DNA of 64,000 bases, from the NCBI RefSeq assembly GCF_020525925.1, contig NZ_CP084876.1, forward strand, positions 2,418,001-2,482,000, in the 5' to 3' direction. Both the position numbers and the translations under genes were made by a program. Below are positions 26,304 to 35,135 of the stretch, piece after piece. The notes below the pieces were generated by a model. It searched no databases, was not told the DNA's origin, and saw only the letters and a list, made by a program, of their open reading frames with translations. This DNA is from Klebsiella quasipneumoniae subsp. quasipneumoniae (GTDB lineage: Bacteria > Pseudomonadota > Gammaproteobacteria > Enterobacterales > Enterobacteriaceae). Each line of letters opens with the position of its first letter. Within the stretch, counting starts at the first letter, position 1.

Positions 26304-27158
26304 TTACCACTTCATCTCGCCGGTGTTAACTTTGGCGCTAAGCTCCAGCGAGCTGGTTTCCGCCAGCCCCGGCCACTGCGTCTCCATGGCCTTGATCACC
26401 CCGGCGGAATCCTTATGTGTCTTCAGCGCCTGCTCAAACTGCTGGAGGTAGGTTTTGGTAAAGCGCACCGCGCGGTCACCCTCCGGCGGCGTGCCGAGGT
26501 AATGCCCCGGGATCACCTGCTGCGGGTGCAGGGCAATCATCTGGTCCAGCGTAGTGCGCCACTGCTGGCGACTGGCCGGCGTCTGGGTGTCGGCGGTCCA
26601 GAGATGCATGCCCCACGCCACGCCGGTGCCGCCGAGGATCGTTTTGTTCGCCCGGATCCAAACGAACGCCGCGTAGTCATGCGGCTGCATAATCGTCACT
26701 GTTTCGCCATCGATGGTAAAGCTGTTGGCTTTCAGCGCCTGCGGGACGTATACCTGCGTCGGCGCGCCGTCTTTCATCTGCGGGCCCCAGTACGCCAGCT
26801 TTGCCGCTTTGGTGGCTTCAATATGTTTAACCACTTCCGGCGTGGCGACCACTTCCGCCTGCGGGAAGGCTTTCACCAACGGCTCAAGGCCAAAGTAGAA
26901 GTCAGGATCGCCGGAGGTGATCACAATCCGCGACAGCGGTTTGCCGTTTTTCTTGATCATGTCCACCAGCTTTTCGCCGTCTTTGACGCTGAACTGGGCG
27001 TCAAACAGCACCGCTTCATGCGGGCCGGAAACGAGGGTGGAGTTGACGGCAAAAATACCTTTCTCCTGAGGGTTGTAAGTCTGCAGCGTCAGCGGCGCCG
27101 CGAAGACCGCGCCGCTGAACAGGGCGGTGGCAATAGCAAGGGCAGATAATTTCATCAT
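26304..27158 (-). CDS. Exported metallo-beta-lactamase-fold protein with altered metal motif
   Basis: A 284-residue periplasmic protein with a signal peptide (cleavage near VFAAP at residue 20). The fold is that of metallo-beta-lactamase hydrolases: HEAVLFDAQF early, then the metal-loop position, then VIPGHY (H219). The usual HxHxDH motif reads SGDPDF at residues 82-87, so the two first histidines and the last are missing. Catalysis by the standard dinuclear zinc site is therefore unlikely. The substrate is unknown. It is divergent from a LysR regulator starting 111 bases away, which may control it. Confidence 0.85.
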   Translation of the reverse strand: MMKLSALAIATALFSGAVFAAPLTLQTYNPQEKGIFAVNSTLVSGPHEAVLFDAQFSVKDGEKLVDMIKKNGKPLSRIVITSGDPDFYFGLEPLVKAFPQAEVVATPEVVKHIEATKAAKLAYWGPQMKDGAPTQVYVPQALKANSFTIDGETVTIMQPHDYAAFVWIRANKTILGGTGVAWGMHLWTADTQTPASRQQWRTTLDQMIALHPQQVIPGHYLGTPPEGDRAVRFTKTYLQQFEQALKTHKDSAGVIKAMETQWPGLAETSSLELSAKVNTGEMKW

Positions 27159-27269
27159 TTATTCTCAGTCACAGGGGAATGCGTAGCATTGTACGGATTT
27201 CGCTATTTGATAGAATTCCTGAAATAAGAGATGCTGAGTTTCATAAATCGTGCAGATGAAGGGGGCGTG

Positions 27270-28163
27270 ATGGACAGGGTGATTGCGGCGCAGGTATATC
27301 TGCGGATTTGCGAACTGGGAAGCCTCAGCGCCGCGGCGCGCGCGCTGGGGATGTCGCGCCCGATGGTCAGCCGCTATCTGGAACAGATGGAGAGCTGGGC
27401 CGGCGCCCGGCTGATCCATCGCTCAACCCGGCGGCTGACGCTGACCCCGGCGGGGGAGAAGGTGTTGCTCAAGACCCGCGGGTTGACGCGGATCGCCGAT
27501 GAAATCGCCGGCGAGCGCCAGCGGGCCGACCCCAGCGGCACGCTGCGGGTGGCGTGCGCGCATTTTACCGCGATGCAGCTGATCTCCCCGCTGCTGCCGG
27601 ACTTTCTCGCTCGCTATCCGCTGTTGCGCCTGGAGCTGGATATCAATAACCATCCGGTCAGCCTGATCGGCGAGCGCATCGACGTGGCCATTCGCATTAC
27701 CGATAATCCGGAGGCCGGGGCTATCGCTCGCCGTCTCGGCGTGTGCCGGTCGCTACTCTGCGCTGCGCCGCGCTGGCTCCGCCAGCATGGTCCGCTGACA
27801 ACGCTTGACGATCTGCAACAGCATAACTGCCTGTTATACAGCCATTTTGCCGGCCAGCGCTGGCAGTTCAGCGATGCGCAGGGGCAGGAGGCGTCGGTGT
27901 CGGTGAACGGTAATCTGAGCGCGGGGATCTCTTCCTTGCTGCTGGAGGCGGCGGTCGCCGGGTGCGGCATCGCGATGCTCCCCGAACTGGAGGCGCGGGG
28001 CGCGATTGCCAGCGGCGCGCTGGAGGTGGTGCTGCCTGACTGGACGCCGAAGGCGCTGAGCGTTTACGGCATCTATCTTTCCCGCGACTATCAGCCCGAT
28101 GGGCTGCCGCTGTTTCTGGATGCGCTGCAGCGACGTCTGGGGGAAACGCTCGCCGATGCCTGA
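27270..28163 (+). CDS. LysR-family transcriptional regulator
   Basis: A 297-residue LysR regulator with an N-terminal winged helix (SLSAAARALGMSRPMVSRYLEQME) and a C-terminal effector domain. The ATG at 27270 is preceded by GGGGG at good spacing and gives the typical start MDRVIAAQVYL. It is divergent from the metallo-beta-lactamase-fold gene; LysR proteins usually regulate the divergent neighbour, so that gene is the first candidate target. Confidence 0.88.
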   Translation: MDRVIAAQVYLRICELGSLSAAARALGMSRPMVSRYLEQMESWAGARLIHRSTRRLTLTPAGEKVLLKTRGLTRIADEIAGERQRADPSGTLRVACAHFTAMQLISPLLPDFLARYPLLRLELDINNHPVSLIGERIDVAIRITDNPEAGAIARRLGVCRSLLCAAPRWLRQHGPLTTLDDLQQHNCLLYSHFAGQRWQFSDAQGQEASVSVNGNLSAGISSLLLEAAVAGCGIAMLPELEARGAIASGALEVVLPDWTPKALSVYGIYLSRDYQPDGLPLFLDALQRRLGETLADA

Positions 28164-28230
28164 GTAGCGGCGTCGCCTTCAGCGGCAACACCGGCGGGCG
28201 GCGGCCCTGCCGGTGAGCTGACGATAAGAC

Positions 28231-28476
28231 TTACTCGTTGCCCCACTGATTGAGGAAGTTAGCGATATCGTCAATACGGCGCTCGTCAACGGCCGCCTCG
28301 CGGGCCATCTCCTGCTGCGCTTCTTCGTCGATCTCTTCGTTATTGGTTAACCGTGCAATCAGCAGCTGAAAATAGCGCGCCAGCGCATCGCGTTCCTCAT
28401 CCTTAACCGGGGCAGCCGCTTCGGTCTCGTATTCGTCCACGATGTCATAAAATTTCAGGGGGATGTCATTACTCAT
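28231..28476 (-). CDS. ymjA: Conserved small protein YmjA (DUF2543)
   Basis: An 81-residue acidic, mostly helical protein matching E. coli YmjA along its length, including the conserved end FLNQWGNE. Its function is not known. It has no signal or membrane segment. It appears to be a single-gene unit; GAGGA upstream acts as the ribosome site. Confidence 0.9.
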   Translation of the reverse strand: MSNDIPLKFYDIVDEYETEAAAPVKDEERDALARYFQLLIARLTNNEEIDEEAQQEMAREAAVDERRIDDIANFLNQWGNE

Positions 28477-28623
28477 CTGTCGTCCTCAGGATTGGCGTCA
28501 GGGCCGGGGTTAGCGCACAGCGGCGGGCGAATATCATAGCATGCGGCCGGTAGGCTGCAGGAGAGGAAAAATCGCCGCGCCGGCGAGGCGAGAGGGCAGA
28601 TACCAATCCCCGGGGGCGGAGGG

Positions 28624-28653
28624 TAAAACCGGCGCGCGATGTCGCACGCCGGT
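28624..28653 (-). terminator. Terminator of the SDR gene at 28666
   Basis: A 10-base stem with one mismatch (28628-28637 with 28644-28653, loop GATGTC) is followed on the minus strand by TTTTAC. It lies 13 bases past the stop of the SDR gene. Confidence 0.7.
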
Positions 28654-28665
28654 CTGCCGGGAGGC

Positions 28666-29580
28666 TTAGACTACCCCGTCCCCACCGTCAGAGCACCAAA
28701 CCTGGCCGGAGGTATAAGAGCAGGCATCGGATGCCAGGGTGACGTACAGCGGGGCGATCTCGACCGGCTGTCCCGGACGCCCCATCGGCGTGTCTTTCCC
28801 GAACTGTTTCACTTTCTCGTCCGGCTGACCGCCGCTGGACTGCAGTACCGTCCAGTAAGGGCCTGGCGCCACGGCGTTAACGCGAATGCCGCGTTTTGCC
28901 ACCTGTTTGGCCAGCGATTTAGTGAAGATCGCCAGGCAGGCTTTGGTCTGGGCGTAATCGAGCAGGATCGGACTGGGTTTATAGGCCTGCACCGAGGTGG
29001 TGTTGATGATCGCGCTCCCGGCCTGGAGATGGGGCAGCGCGGCGCGGGTGATCCAGAACGGCGCGTAGACATTGGTTTTAAAGGTGGCGTCAAAGTCTTC
29101 GGTGGTGAGCTCCTCGAGAGTCTCACAATATTGCTGACGCCCGGCGTTATTGACCAGGATGCTCAGGCCACCCAGCTGTTCCACCGCATCGGCCACCAGC
29201 GACTGACAGAAGGACTCGGAGCGAATATCCCCCGGCAGGGCCACCGCGGTGCGGCCTTCGGCTTTAATCAGGGCGATGACTTCATCGGCATCCTCTTGCT
29301 CTTCCGGCAGATAGCTTATGGCGACATCGGCCCCTTCGCGGGCAAAGGCGATCGCCACCGCGCGGCCAATGCCGGAGTCACCGCCGGTAATGAGCGCTTT
29401 CTTACCGGCCAGCCGCCCGGTGCCGGTGTAGCTGGTTTCCCCATGGTCCGGTGACGGCTCCATTTCCGCATCCAGACCCGGCGGGTTTTGTTCTTGCTCC
29501 GGGAACTCCGGACGTGGAGCCGTCTCTTCTGGCAACATGGAGGTGGGTAATTTCTTCATTGGCGGTTTTTCATCTTGCAT
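28666..29580 (-). CDS. SDR oxidoreductase, YghA-like
   Basis: A 304-residue short-chain dehydrogenase with a 45-residue proline- and glutamate-rich N-terminal extension typical of the YghA/GsiB stress-type SDRs. The NAD(P) motif GGDSGIG, NNAG, and catalytic YAQTK are intact. The ATG at 29580 is chosen over 29586 because GGAG is six bases upstream of it and directly abuts the other. The substrate is unknown. It lies at the left edge of a cluster of stress-type genes; general stress control is inferred from this company. Confidence 0.88.
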   Translation of the reverse strand: MQDEKPPMKKLPTSMLPEETAPRPEFPEQEQNPPGLDAEMEPSPDHGETSYTGTGRLAGKKALITGGDSGIGRAVAIAFAREGADVAISYLPEEQEDADEVIALIKAEGRTAVALPGDIRSESFCQSLVADAVEQLGGLSILVNNAGRQQYCETLEELTTEDFDATFKTNVYAPFWITRAALPHLQAGSAIINTTSVQAYKPSPILLDYAQTKACLAIFTKSLAKQVAKRGIRVNAVAPGPYWTVLQSSGGQPDEKVKQFGKDTPMGRPGQPVEIAPLYVTLASDACSYTSGQVWCSDGGDGVV

Positions 29581-29586
29581 AGTCAT

Positions 29587-30235
29587 CTCCTTCAGACAGA
29601 ACGGGCCAGCTGTAAGGATAGGTCAGGTTCCCCCATCGCCAGACCCCGGGCGACTCGCCCAGGGCCAGTGAATGCCCGGGAAAAGAGGTACTGTTATTCC
29701 TTAACCGACTGATCCCCGGCGTATTTAAGTGAATAGCGCTGCGTTAATATCGCTGGGGTGAAATTAGGATTATTCCATCAATATTTAACGTGGCTGGGCT
29801 ATTTTTCTCCCCGGGAAAAATTTTTTAAAGACGGAGAGGAAGACGCGTCGTGAAAAAGGGAATATTAAGTTAACCCGCTACGCATGGCTAATAACGCCAT
29901 GCCTCTTAGGTGGTATTTTTTGTAAGGGTGGCTGTCCGGGAGTGGAAGAAATATTTATTCATCACTTTATTTTCATTTGTTTACAAACGAGGATCGCTGT
30001 CCGCAGAACAGACCATAATGGGCATATAATCCAAAGCGAAGAAGGGGTTGCGGAAAGATTAATTTTTAGTGCCGCTTCGCTGTGGTTAATTTATTTATTG
30101 GTAACGCTGATTAATGGCCGGAATTAATTTGACTCCTGCGGGTATTCCTCTAGTGTTAGATATCGAGGGCGATGATTTGTAACAGGGTCATTTTCCATTT
30201 ACCAACCGATATTGATCAAACCAAAGGTGAACATT
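29587..30235. other. AT-rich gene-free region before yciG
   Basis: No confident gene. A 7-bp inverted repeat GCATGGC/GCCATGC (29882-29902) and an extended -10-like TATAAT (30025-30030) are visible. A 61-codon ORF at 29942-30127 has one hydrophobic end but no convincing ribosome site or known relative, so it is not called. Confidence 0.5.
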
Positions 30236-30421
30236 ATGGCAGAGCATAGAGGCGGTTCAGGTAATTTTGCAGAAGATCGTGAAAAAGCATCCGAAGCCGG
30301 GCGTAAAGGTGGACAGCACAGCGGCGGGAACTTTAAAAATGATCCTGAGCGTGCATCCGAAGCCGGTAAAAAGGGTGGTAAGAACAGTCATGGCGGCGGC
30401 CGTAAAGCCGGCGACAGCTAG
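30236..30421 (+). CDS. yciG: KGG-repeat stress protein, YciG-like
   Basis: A 61-residue very hydrophilic protein with three copies of a KGG-type motif (ASEAGRKGGQHSGG and relatives), nearly identical to E. coli YciG. The start at 30236 follows AAGGTG by six bases and gives MAEHRGG. In E. coli yciGFE is under general stress (RpoS/H-NS) control and YciG affects motility; here a YciE-like gene lies 600 bases downstream but yciF is not seen. Confidence 0.9.
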   Translation: MAEHRGGSGNFAEDREKASEAGRKGGQHSGGNFKNDPERASEAGKKGGKNSHGGGRKAGDS

Positions 30422-30436
30422 CGACTGATGACCCGT

Positions 30437-30503
30437 GACGCCGTTTCGACGGCGTCGGGACAGAAACCTGTGGGCCTGGCGGTCCGCAGGTTTCTGTTTA
30501 TTT
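30437..30503 (+). terminator. Double-hairpin terminator after yciG
   Basis: GACGCCG/CGGCGTC (30437-30456) is followed by a longer hairpin in which CAGAAACCTG (30461-30470) pairs with CAGGTTTCTG (30487-30496), with inner GC pairs. TTTATTT follows. This explains the high separation of yciG from the next gene. Confidence 0.8.
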
Positions 30504-30767
30504 GCGAACGCTTTCCTTCACCCATCGTCTATTGTCCGCAATGGAAGAAAAGGAGCAGGATAATTAAATTATAGCAACCTTAATTATTAAGCGCTGTTTA
30601 CCGCAGCGGCAATGTGCCGGCGAAGCGGTAAGGGCGAGTAAATGGCGGCACTATTTTTATGGCTGTGGAAAGGGAAGATATTGTCAGCCAGGCATTAACC
30701 GCAGGATGCCAGGGGTGGGCAGCAACACTTCCGCTTGCTAAATATTGTTCAGATCTAAGGTAATAAA
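30504..30767. other. Intergenic region upstream of the small membrane protein
   Basis: No gene or recognisable RNA is visible. It must hold the promoter of the 30768 gene; no clear -35/-10 pair stands out. Confidence 0.4.
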
Positions 30768-30983
30768 ATGAAACTGACGCCGGTATTTATTAAGCGTTGT
30801 CATCTTGTGGCCGCCGTTATGTGGGTAGGTCTGGCGATACCCTCGTTAATCTGGTGGAAAGACAGCGTCCTGTGGGTCATTCTCATCAGTATTTATGCTA
30901 ATATTGTTGGGCATTTATCCGGATATAGCGCAGCGCGAGCTGACCAGGCGGCGGAAGAGAATGAAGATTCCCCGTCAAAATAA
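30768..30983 (+). CDS. Small inner-membrane protein
   Basis: A 71-residue protein with two hydrophobic helices (about residues 12-28 and 34-50) and a charged acidic C-terminal tail. I do not recognise the family. TAAGG lies seven bases upstream of the ATG. It is followed closely by the yciE-like gene, so the two are probably co-transcribed in a stress operon. Confidence 0.7.
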   Translation: MKLTPVFIKRCHLVAAVMWVGLAIPSLIWWKDSVLWVILISIYANIVGHLSGYSAARADQAAEENEDSPSK

Positions 30984-31006
30984 AAAATTAATGATCAGAG
31001 GTGTAT

Positions 31007-31513
31007 ATGACGGATAGTGAAAATTACCATAACTGGCTTCGCGATGCCCATGCCATGGAAAAACAGGCCGAGTCACTGCTTATGGCCACCATCAGACGCC
31101 TCGATAATGAACCGCAATTACGGACCCGCCTTGAACAACATCTCTATGAAACCCGTCGGCAACTGTCGGCCCTGCAGGACCTTATCGCCCGCAACCACAT
31201 TTCCCGCTCGGCGCTGAAGGATGCAATGAGCCGGGTCGCAGCCCTGGGCCAGACTATTGGCATCATGCTGCCCGGCGATGAGCTCATTAAACTGATTATC
31301 ACCGCCTACGTTTTTGCCCATTTTGAGGTCGCCTGCTATACCGCTTTATTAACGGCGGCGAAGCGAGTGGGAGACCATAGCGCGATGCCTACTCTGGAAG
31401 GGATCCTTGCCGAAGAGAGAGGGATGGCTGACTGGCTGCTGCATCATCTGCCGGCGCTGACCGGGCAATATCTGATGCATAACAATCTGCCCGGCGTTGA
31501 GGCCGGACAATAA
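31007..31513 (+). CDS. yciE: Ferritin-like DUF892 protein, YciE-like
   Basis: A 168-residue four-helix ferritin-like protein resembling E. coli YciE from the start (HDWLRDAHAMEKQAES region) to the end (AEERGMADWLLHHLP). Carboxylates and histidines in the helices (E21, E44, H117 region) could bind a di-metal centre. Its exact function is unknown; the yciGFE genes are general-stress and osmotically induced. The ATG at 31007 follows AGAGG by five bases and is preferred to the GTG at 31001. Confidence 0.87.
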   Translation: MTDSENYHNWLRDAHAMEKQAESLLMATIRRLDNEPQLRTRLEQHLYETRRQLSALQDLIARNHISRSALKDAMSRVAALGQTIGIMLPGDELIKLIITAYVFAHFEVACYTALLTAAKRVGDHSAMPTLEGILAEERGMADWLLHHLPALTGQYLMHNNLPGVEAGQ

Positions 31514-31529
31514 GCCGCCGGAGTCAATT

Positions 31530-31703
31530 ATGGTTAAGCGCCACACCATCGCGCTGCTCGCCACGGAGAAAGCGGTTCCGCTGAAATTAACCGCCAGGCA
31601 GCAGGCGCTGGTGGACGCGGTGGCGAACAGGGCCCCTCCTGCAGAGCCCGATCCCGTACCGCCTGTCGGCAAAGCAGACGTCAGGAACAGGAGGGCGCGC
31701 TGA
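31530..31703 (+). CDS. Small basic hypothetical protein
   Basis: A possible 57-residue protein starting MVKRHTIALL and ending in a basic tail (DVRNRRAR), with a proline-rich middle. CGGAG lies six bases before the ATG, and it begins 16 bases after the yciE-like stop, so it fits the same transcript. No family is recognised. Expression is not certain. Confidence 0.5.
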   Translation: MVKRHTIALLATEKAVPLKLTARQQALVDAVANRAPPAEPDPVPPVGKADVRNRRAR

Positions 31704-31742
31704 GGAAGCTGACAGTGGCGGGCAGAACGCAAGGTGATAGTG

Positions 31743-33368
31743 ATGCAACAGGAAGAGTGGTTTCACAGAGCGGTCATCTATCAGGTGGACAGTTCTCTGT
31801 TTTACGACGCCAACGGCGATGGGTTTGGCGATCTTGCCGGTATCCGCCAAAAGCTGCACTACATTCGTAGTCTGGGGGCGACGGTGCTCTGGCTGACCCC
31901 TTTCTATCTCACCCCACTGCAGGATGATGGCTATGATATCAGCGACCATCTGCAGCCCGATCCCCGCTTCGGGACCATCGCCGACGTGATTGAGCTGATT
32001 GCCCGCGCCCGGGAGCTGGGACTGCGGGTGATCGTTGAGCTGGTTATCCAGCACACCTCCGCCCGGCACCCGTGGTTTCAGGCGGCGCGACGCGATCCCC
32101 GCTCGCCGTGGCGGCCATACTATCTTTGGGCCGATCAGCCGCCTGAGAACGACGATCCGCCCATGTTTCCCGGCGTCGAGGAGAGCGTCTGGAGCTGGGA
32201 CGACCAGGCCGGACAATACTATCGTCACATGTTTTATCGGCATGAGCCCGACCTGAATCTCGCTCATCCGCCGGTGATCGCCGAAATAGAAAACATCATC
32301 ACCTTCTGGCTGCAGGCCGGGGTGTCAGGATTTCGCCTCGATGCGGCGTCACATCTGGTGAAGCAGGCCGGGAAGGGCGAAGAGGCGCGGGGCTACCCGC
32401 TGCTGACGCATCTTCGCCAGGTCGTGCAGCGCCTCAACCCCGACGCGATACTGCTGGGTGAAGTGGACGTGGAGGTGGAAGCGTATCGCCATTATTTCGG
32501 CCGCGGCGATCGGCTGCAGATGGTGCTCAATTTCTGGCTTAATAAATACCTCTATGTCAGCCTGGCGCAGCAGCGCGCCACCCCGGTGGTGAAGGCGCTG
32601 CAGGCGATGGTGGCCCCGCCGGACGGATGCTGCTTCGTCAACTGGCTGCGTAACCATGATGAACTGGACCTGGAGGGGATTGGCGAACGCAACAAGCGCC
32701 AGGTTATCCGCACCTTTGCCCCGGATAAATCGATGTCGGTTTACCAGCGCGGCGTGCGCCGGCGGCTGGCGCCGATGCTGGGTGGCGATACCCGACGCAT
32801 CGCGCTGGCCCATGCTATCCTGCTGGCGCTGCCTGGCGTGCCGGTGATGCGCTATGGCGACGAGATTGGTATGGGCGACGATCTGCGCTTACCGGAGCGC
32901 TACGCGGTCCGAACGCCGATGCAGTGGTCGGCGGCGCCCAACGGCGGCTTCTCCCGGGCGGCGCGGGAGGATTTGCCGGTAAAACCGGTGGCCAGCGGAC
33001 GGTTTCGCTACCAGCGGATCAATGTCGAAGCGGCGCTGCGCCACCCCCGCTCGCTACTGCATCGGGTGCGCAATATGGTGCTGGCGCGCACGGAATATAC
33101 TGAACCGGGATCCATCCCTTTTACCCTCCTTACGGTGAAGCCTGCCGCGGTGCTGGGCTTGTGCTATCGCAGTGAATCGCGGGAGGTGCTGATGCTGGCG
33201 AACTGCAGCCAGCAGGCGGTAGAGGTGCAGCTCCCGCCGCTGGCCGAGGGCTACTGGAGCCCGATTCTGGAAGATAAGTTCTACCAGGACGGGCTGCACG
33301 GCGGGAAAGAGGCGCGGCTGGCGCTCTCAGGGTATGGCTACCGCTGGTTCAGCCGCAGCCTGCCTTAG
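31743..33368 (+). CDS. GH13 glycosidase, trehalose-synthase-like
   Basis: A 541-residue alpha-amylase-family enzyme. Catalytic residues are visible: the nucleophile Asp in GFRLDAASH (near residue 200), the acid/base Glu in ILLGEVD (near 240) and the transition-state Asp in NWLRNHDE (near 307). The N-terminus (AVIYQVDSSLFYDANGDGFGDL) resembles TreS, which interconverts maltose and trehalose. The ATG at 31743 follows AAGGTG by six bases. Placement among osmotic-stress genes suggests trehalose metabolism; a different alpha-glucan activity is possible. Confidence 0.82.
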   Translation: MQQEEWFHRAVIYQVDSSLFYDANGDGFGDLAGIRQKLHYIRSLGATVLWLTPFYLTPLQDDGYDISDHLQPDPRFGTIADVIELIARARELGLRVIVELVIQHTSARHPWFQAARRDPRSPWRPYYLWADQPPENDDPPMFPGVEESVWSWDDQAGQYYRHMFYRHEPDLNLAHPPVIAEIENIITFWLQAGVSGFRLDAASHLVKQAGKGEEARGYPLLTHLRQVVQRLNPDAILLGEVDVEVEAYRHYFGRGDRLQMVLNFWLNKYLYVSLAQQRATPVVKALQAMVAPPDGCCFVNWLRNHDELDLEGIGERNKRQVIRTFAPDKSMSVYQRGVRRRLAPMLGGDTRRIALAHAILLALPGVPVMRYGDEIGMGDDLRLPERYAVRTPMQWSAAPNGGFSRAAREDLPVKPVASGRFRYQRINVEAALRHPRSLLHRVRNMVLARTEYTEPGSIPFTLLTVKPAAVLGLCYRSESREVLMLANCSQQAVEVQLPPLAEGYWSPILEDKFYQDGLHGGKEARLALSGYGYRWFSRSLP

Positions 33369-34360
33369 CGCCGTCTCCCCGGTCGACGGAACAACGCCCG
33401 CAGGGCCATCGTCGCCACCGCCACGCCGACGCCGGCAGCCACTTTTCCCGGGAGATCGGCGCTGATGGTCACTGCTTTACGCCGTGCGCCATCGTTAAAG
33501 GGGCCGTGTCCGGGATGATTGCCGCGCACCGGCGTGAACAGGTCGTCCTGGTGCTCTGCCGGCTTCGGCTGGCCGGTAAACTGTCCCTCCCACGCTTTCT
33601 TCACCATCAGCCGATCGAGCAGACGAGGGAAGAAGACCTGGCCGAGGATCGACTGGATGGTGCTTTTCCCCACCCACAGCTCGTTCACCGGCCGCTGGAT
33701 CACGCTGTAGATAGCCTCGGCGGCGACCTCCGGCTGATAGACCGGCGGTACCGGCTGCATGGCCTGATCCATTTTGTTGCGTGCCCAGCCAAACTGAGCG
33801 GTGTTCATCCCCGGCAGCTGGACCATGGTCAACTGGAGGTGGCTTTTCTCATGCATCAGTTCGGTGCGCACGGCATCGGTGAAGCCGCGAATGGCCGCTT
33901 TGGCTCCGCAATAGGCCGACTGCAGGGGGATCGAGCGCCAGGCCAGCGCCGATCCAGCCTGAATAATCACCCCCCGATCCCGGGGCGTCATCACCTCCAG
34001 CGCCGCGCGGGTGCCGTTGACATACCCAAGATAGGTCACCTCCGTCACCCGGCGAAATTCGTCGTCGCTCATCTGACGAAAGGGCGCCAGCACGGTGGTC
34101 ATGGCGTTGTTGATCCAGACGTCTATGGCACCGAGGGTGGCTTCCACCTCGGCGGCGGCGCGCTGCACAGCCCCGGCATCGGCAACATCGGTGCTAATCG
34201 CCAGCGTTTTGACGCCAAACCGTTCGCAGGCCTGCTGCGTCTCCTGCAGACCCGTTTCATCGCGGGCGATCAGCGCCACGTGATATCCTGCGCGGGCGAA
34301 ACGCAGCGCGGTGGCTTTTCCTGCCCCGGCGGTTCCGCCGGTAATAACCATCACGGACAT
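33365..34360 (-). CDS. SDR oxidoreductase with C-terminal membrane anchor
   Basis: A 331-residue short-chain dehydrogenase. The first ~190 residues have the nucleotide motif GGTAGAG, the NNA motif and catalytic YCGAK. The last 30 residues form a hydrophobic helix (VAAGVGVAVATMAL) ending in a basic RRPGRRR tail, suggesting membrane anchoring. GAGG at five bases supports the ATG at 34360 over 34375. It converges on the GH13 gene with a 4-base overlap. The substrate is unknown. Confidence 0.85.
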   Translation of the reverse strand: MSVMVITGGTAGAGKATALRFARAGYHVALIARDETGLQETQQACERFGVKTLAISTDVADAGAVQRAAAEVEATLGAIDVWINNAMTTVLAPFRQMSDDEFRRVTEVTYLGYVNGTRAALEVMTPRDRGVIIQAGSALAWRSIPLQSAYCGAKAAIRGFTDAVRTELMHEKSHLQLTMVQLPGMNTAQFGWARNKMDQAMQPVPPVYQPEVAAEAIYSVIQRPVNELWVGKSTIQSILGQVFFPRLLDRLMVKKAWEGQFTGQPKPAEHQDDLFTPVRGNHPGHGPFNDGARRKAVTISADLPGKVAAGVGVAVATMALRALFRRPGRRR

Positions 34361-34573
34361 AGTGACCTCATTCATTTTTTCGCTATCGTAAATTTAAGCT
34401 GCACGGATCGAATAATTATTAAGCACAAATAACAACGGTGAGGTGGGAAATATCCTGGAATAAGCGCAGTGTGAATCAGGCGACATATCCTGATGACTCT
34501 GGCCTGTTTCTGCATAAGCAGGCGTTGAGGTTCTATAATCTGTAAGGTCCCTGACAACCCGCGAGGAGGAAAA

Positions 34574-34669
34574 ATGTTGACATTAAACACGCGTAGCGTT
34601 GAAAAAGAAGAGGATGACGCCACCCGCGCCCCGGAATCGGGGGATAAACAACCGGAGCGCGATAAATAG
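34574..34669 (+). CDS. Very small acidic protein (31 aa)
   Basis: ATG at 34574 is preceded by GAGGAGGAAAA, an excellent ribosome site, and opens a 31-codon frame (MLTLNTRSVEKEEDDATRAP...). The product is highly charged and hydrophilic, like other stress-induced small proteins of enterics. No named family is recognised. It is an independent gene between two leftward genes. Confidence 0.55.
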   Translation: MLTLNTRSVEKEEDDATRAPESGDKQPERDK

Positions 34670-34680
34670 CTATTCCGCTG

Positions 34681-35127
34681 TTATTCCTGTTGCGGAATAA
34701 TGGATATCTGGCCGTTACGTTCGAGAATAGCGAATTTGATCGCTTTCAGTTCATAAATCCCATGGTGCTGCCTGGCCGCCAGCAGGATATCATCGACAGA
34801 AATATTGACGAGCTTGATTTTCTCATCGATGACAGCACCATTTTCCACCACGATAACCGGCGTGCCATCAAGGAAATTTTCCGCCTGGGCAAATTTTTTC
34901 TTAATATAACCAAATAAAATATCAATACTGACCAGGGTGACGATAGTCAGCATCGAACCGGTGACGGAATAATCTGTGCTGAGCATCGCCTGCTGGGTGG
35001 CTTCGCTGATAATCAGCAGCAATATCAGGTCAAAATTCGTTAACTGCATCAGGGTTCGTCTGCCGGCAATCTTGAAAATAATCAGCAATATCAGATAGAT
35101 TGCTGCGGCTCTAAGGACCATTTCCAT
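34681..35127 (-). CDS. YetF-domain membrane protein (DUF421)
   Basis: A 148-residue protein with three N-terminal helices and the YetF domain (DFLDGTPVIVVENG-type segment, RQHHGIYELKAIKFAILERNG). YetF proteins are linked to membrane or envelope stress; their biochemical function is unknown. The ATG at 35127 is supported by AGGAG. It follows the membrane-anchored protein at 35136 with an 8-base gap, so these two form an operon. Confidence 0.85.
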   Translation of the reverse strand: MEMVLRAAAIYLILLIIFKIAGRRTLMQLTNFDLILLLIISEATQQAMLSTDYSVTGSMLTIVTLVSIDILFGYIKKKFAQAENFLDGTPVIVVENGAVIDEKIKLVNISVDDILLAARQHHGIYELKAIKFAILERNGQISIIPQQE

Positions 35128-35135
35128 CGCGACTC

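Noticed and set aside
29942..30127. 61-codon ORF before yciG
   Set aside because: Weak start context and no recognised relative; a TATAAT-like element inside it suggests promoter DNA instead.
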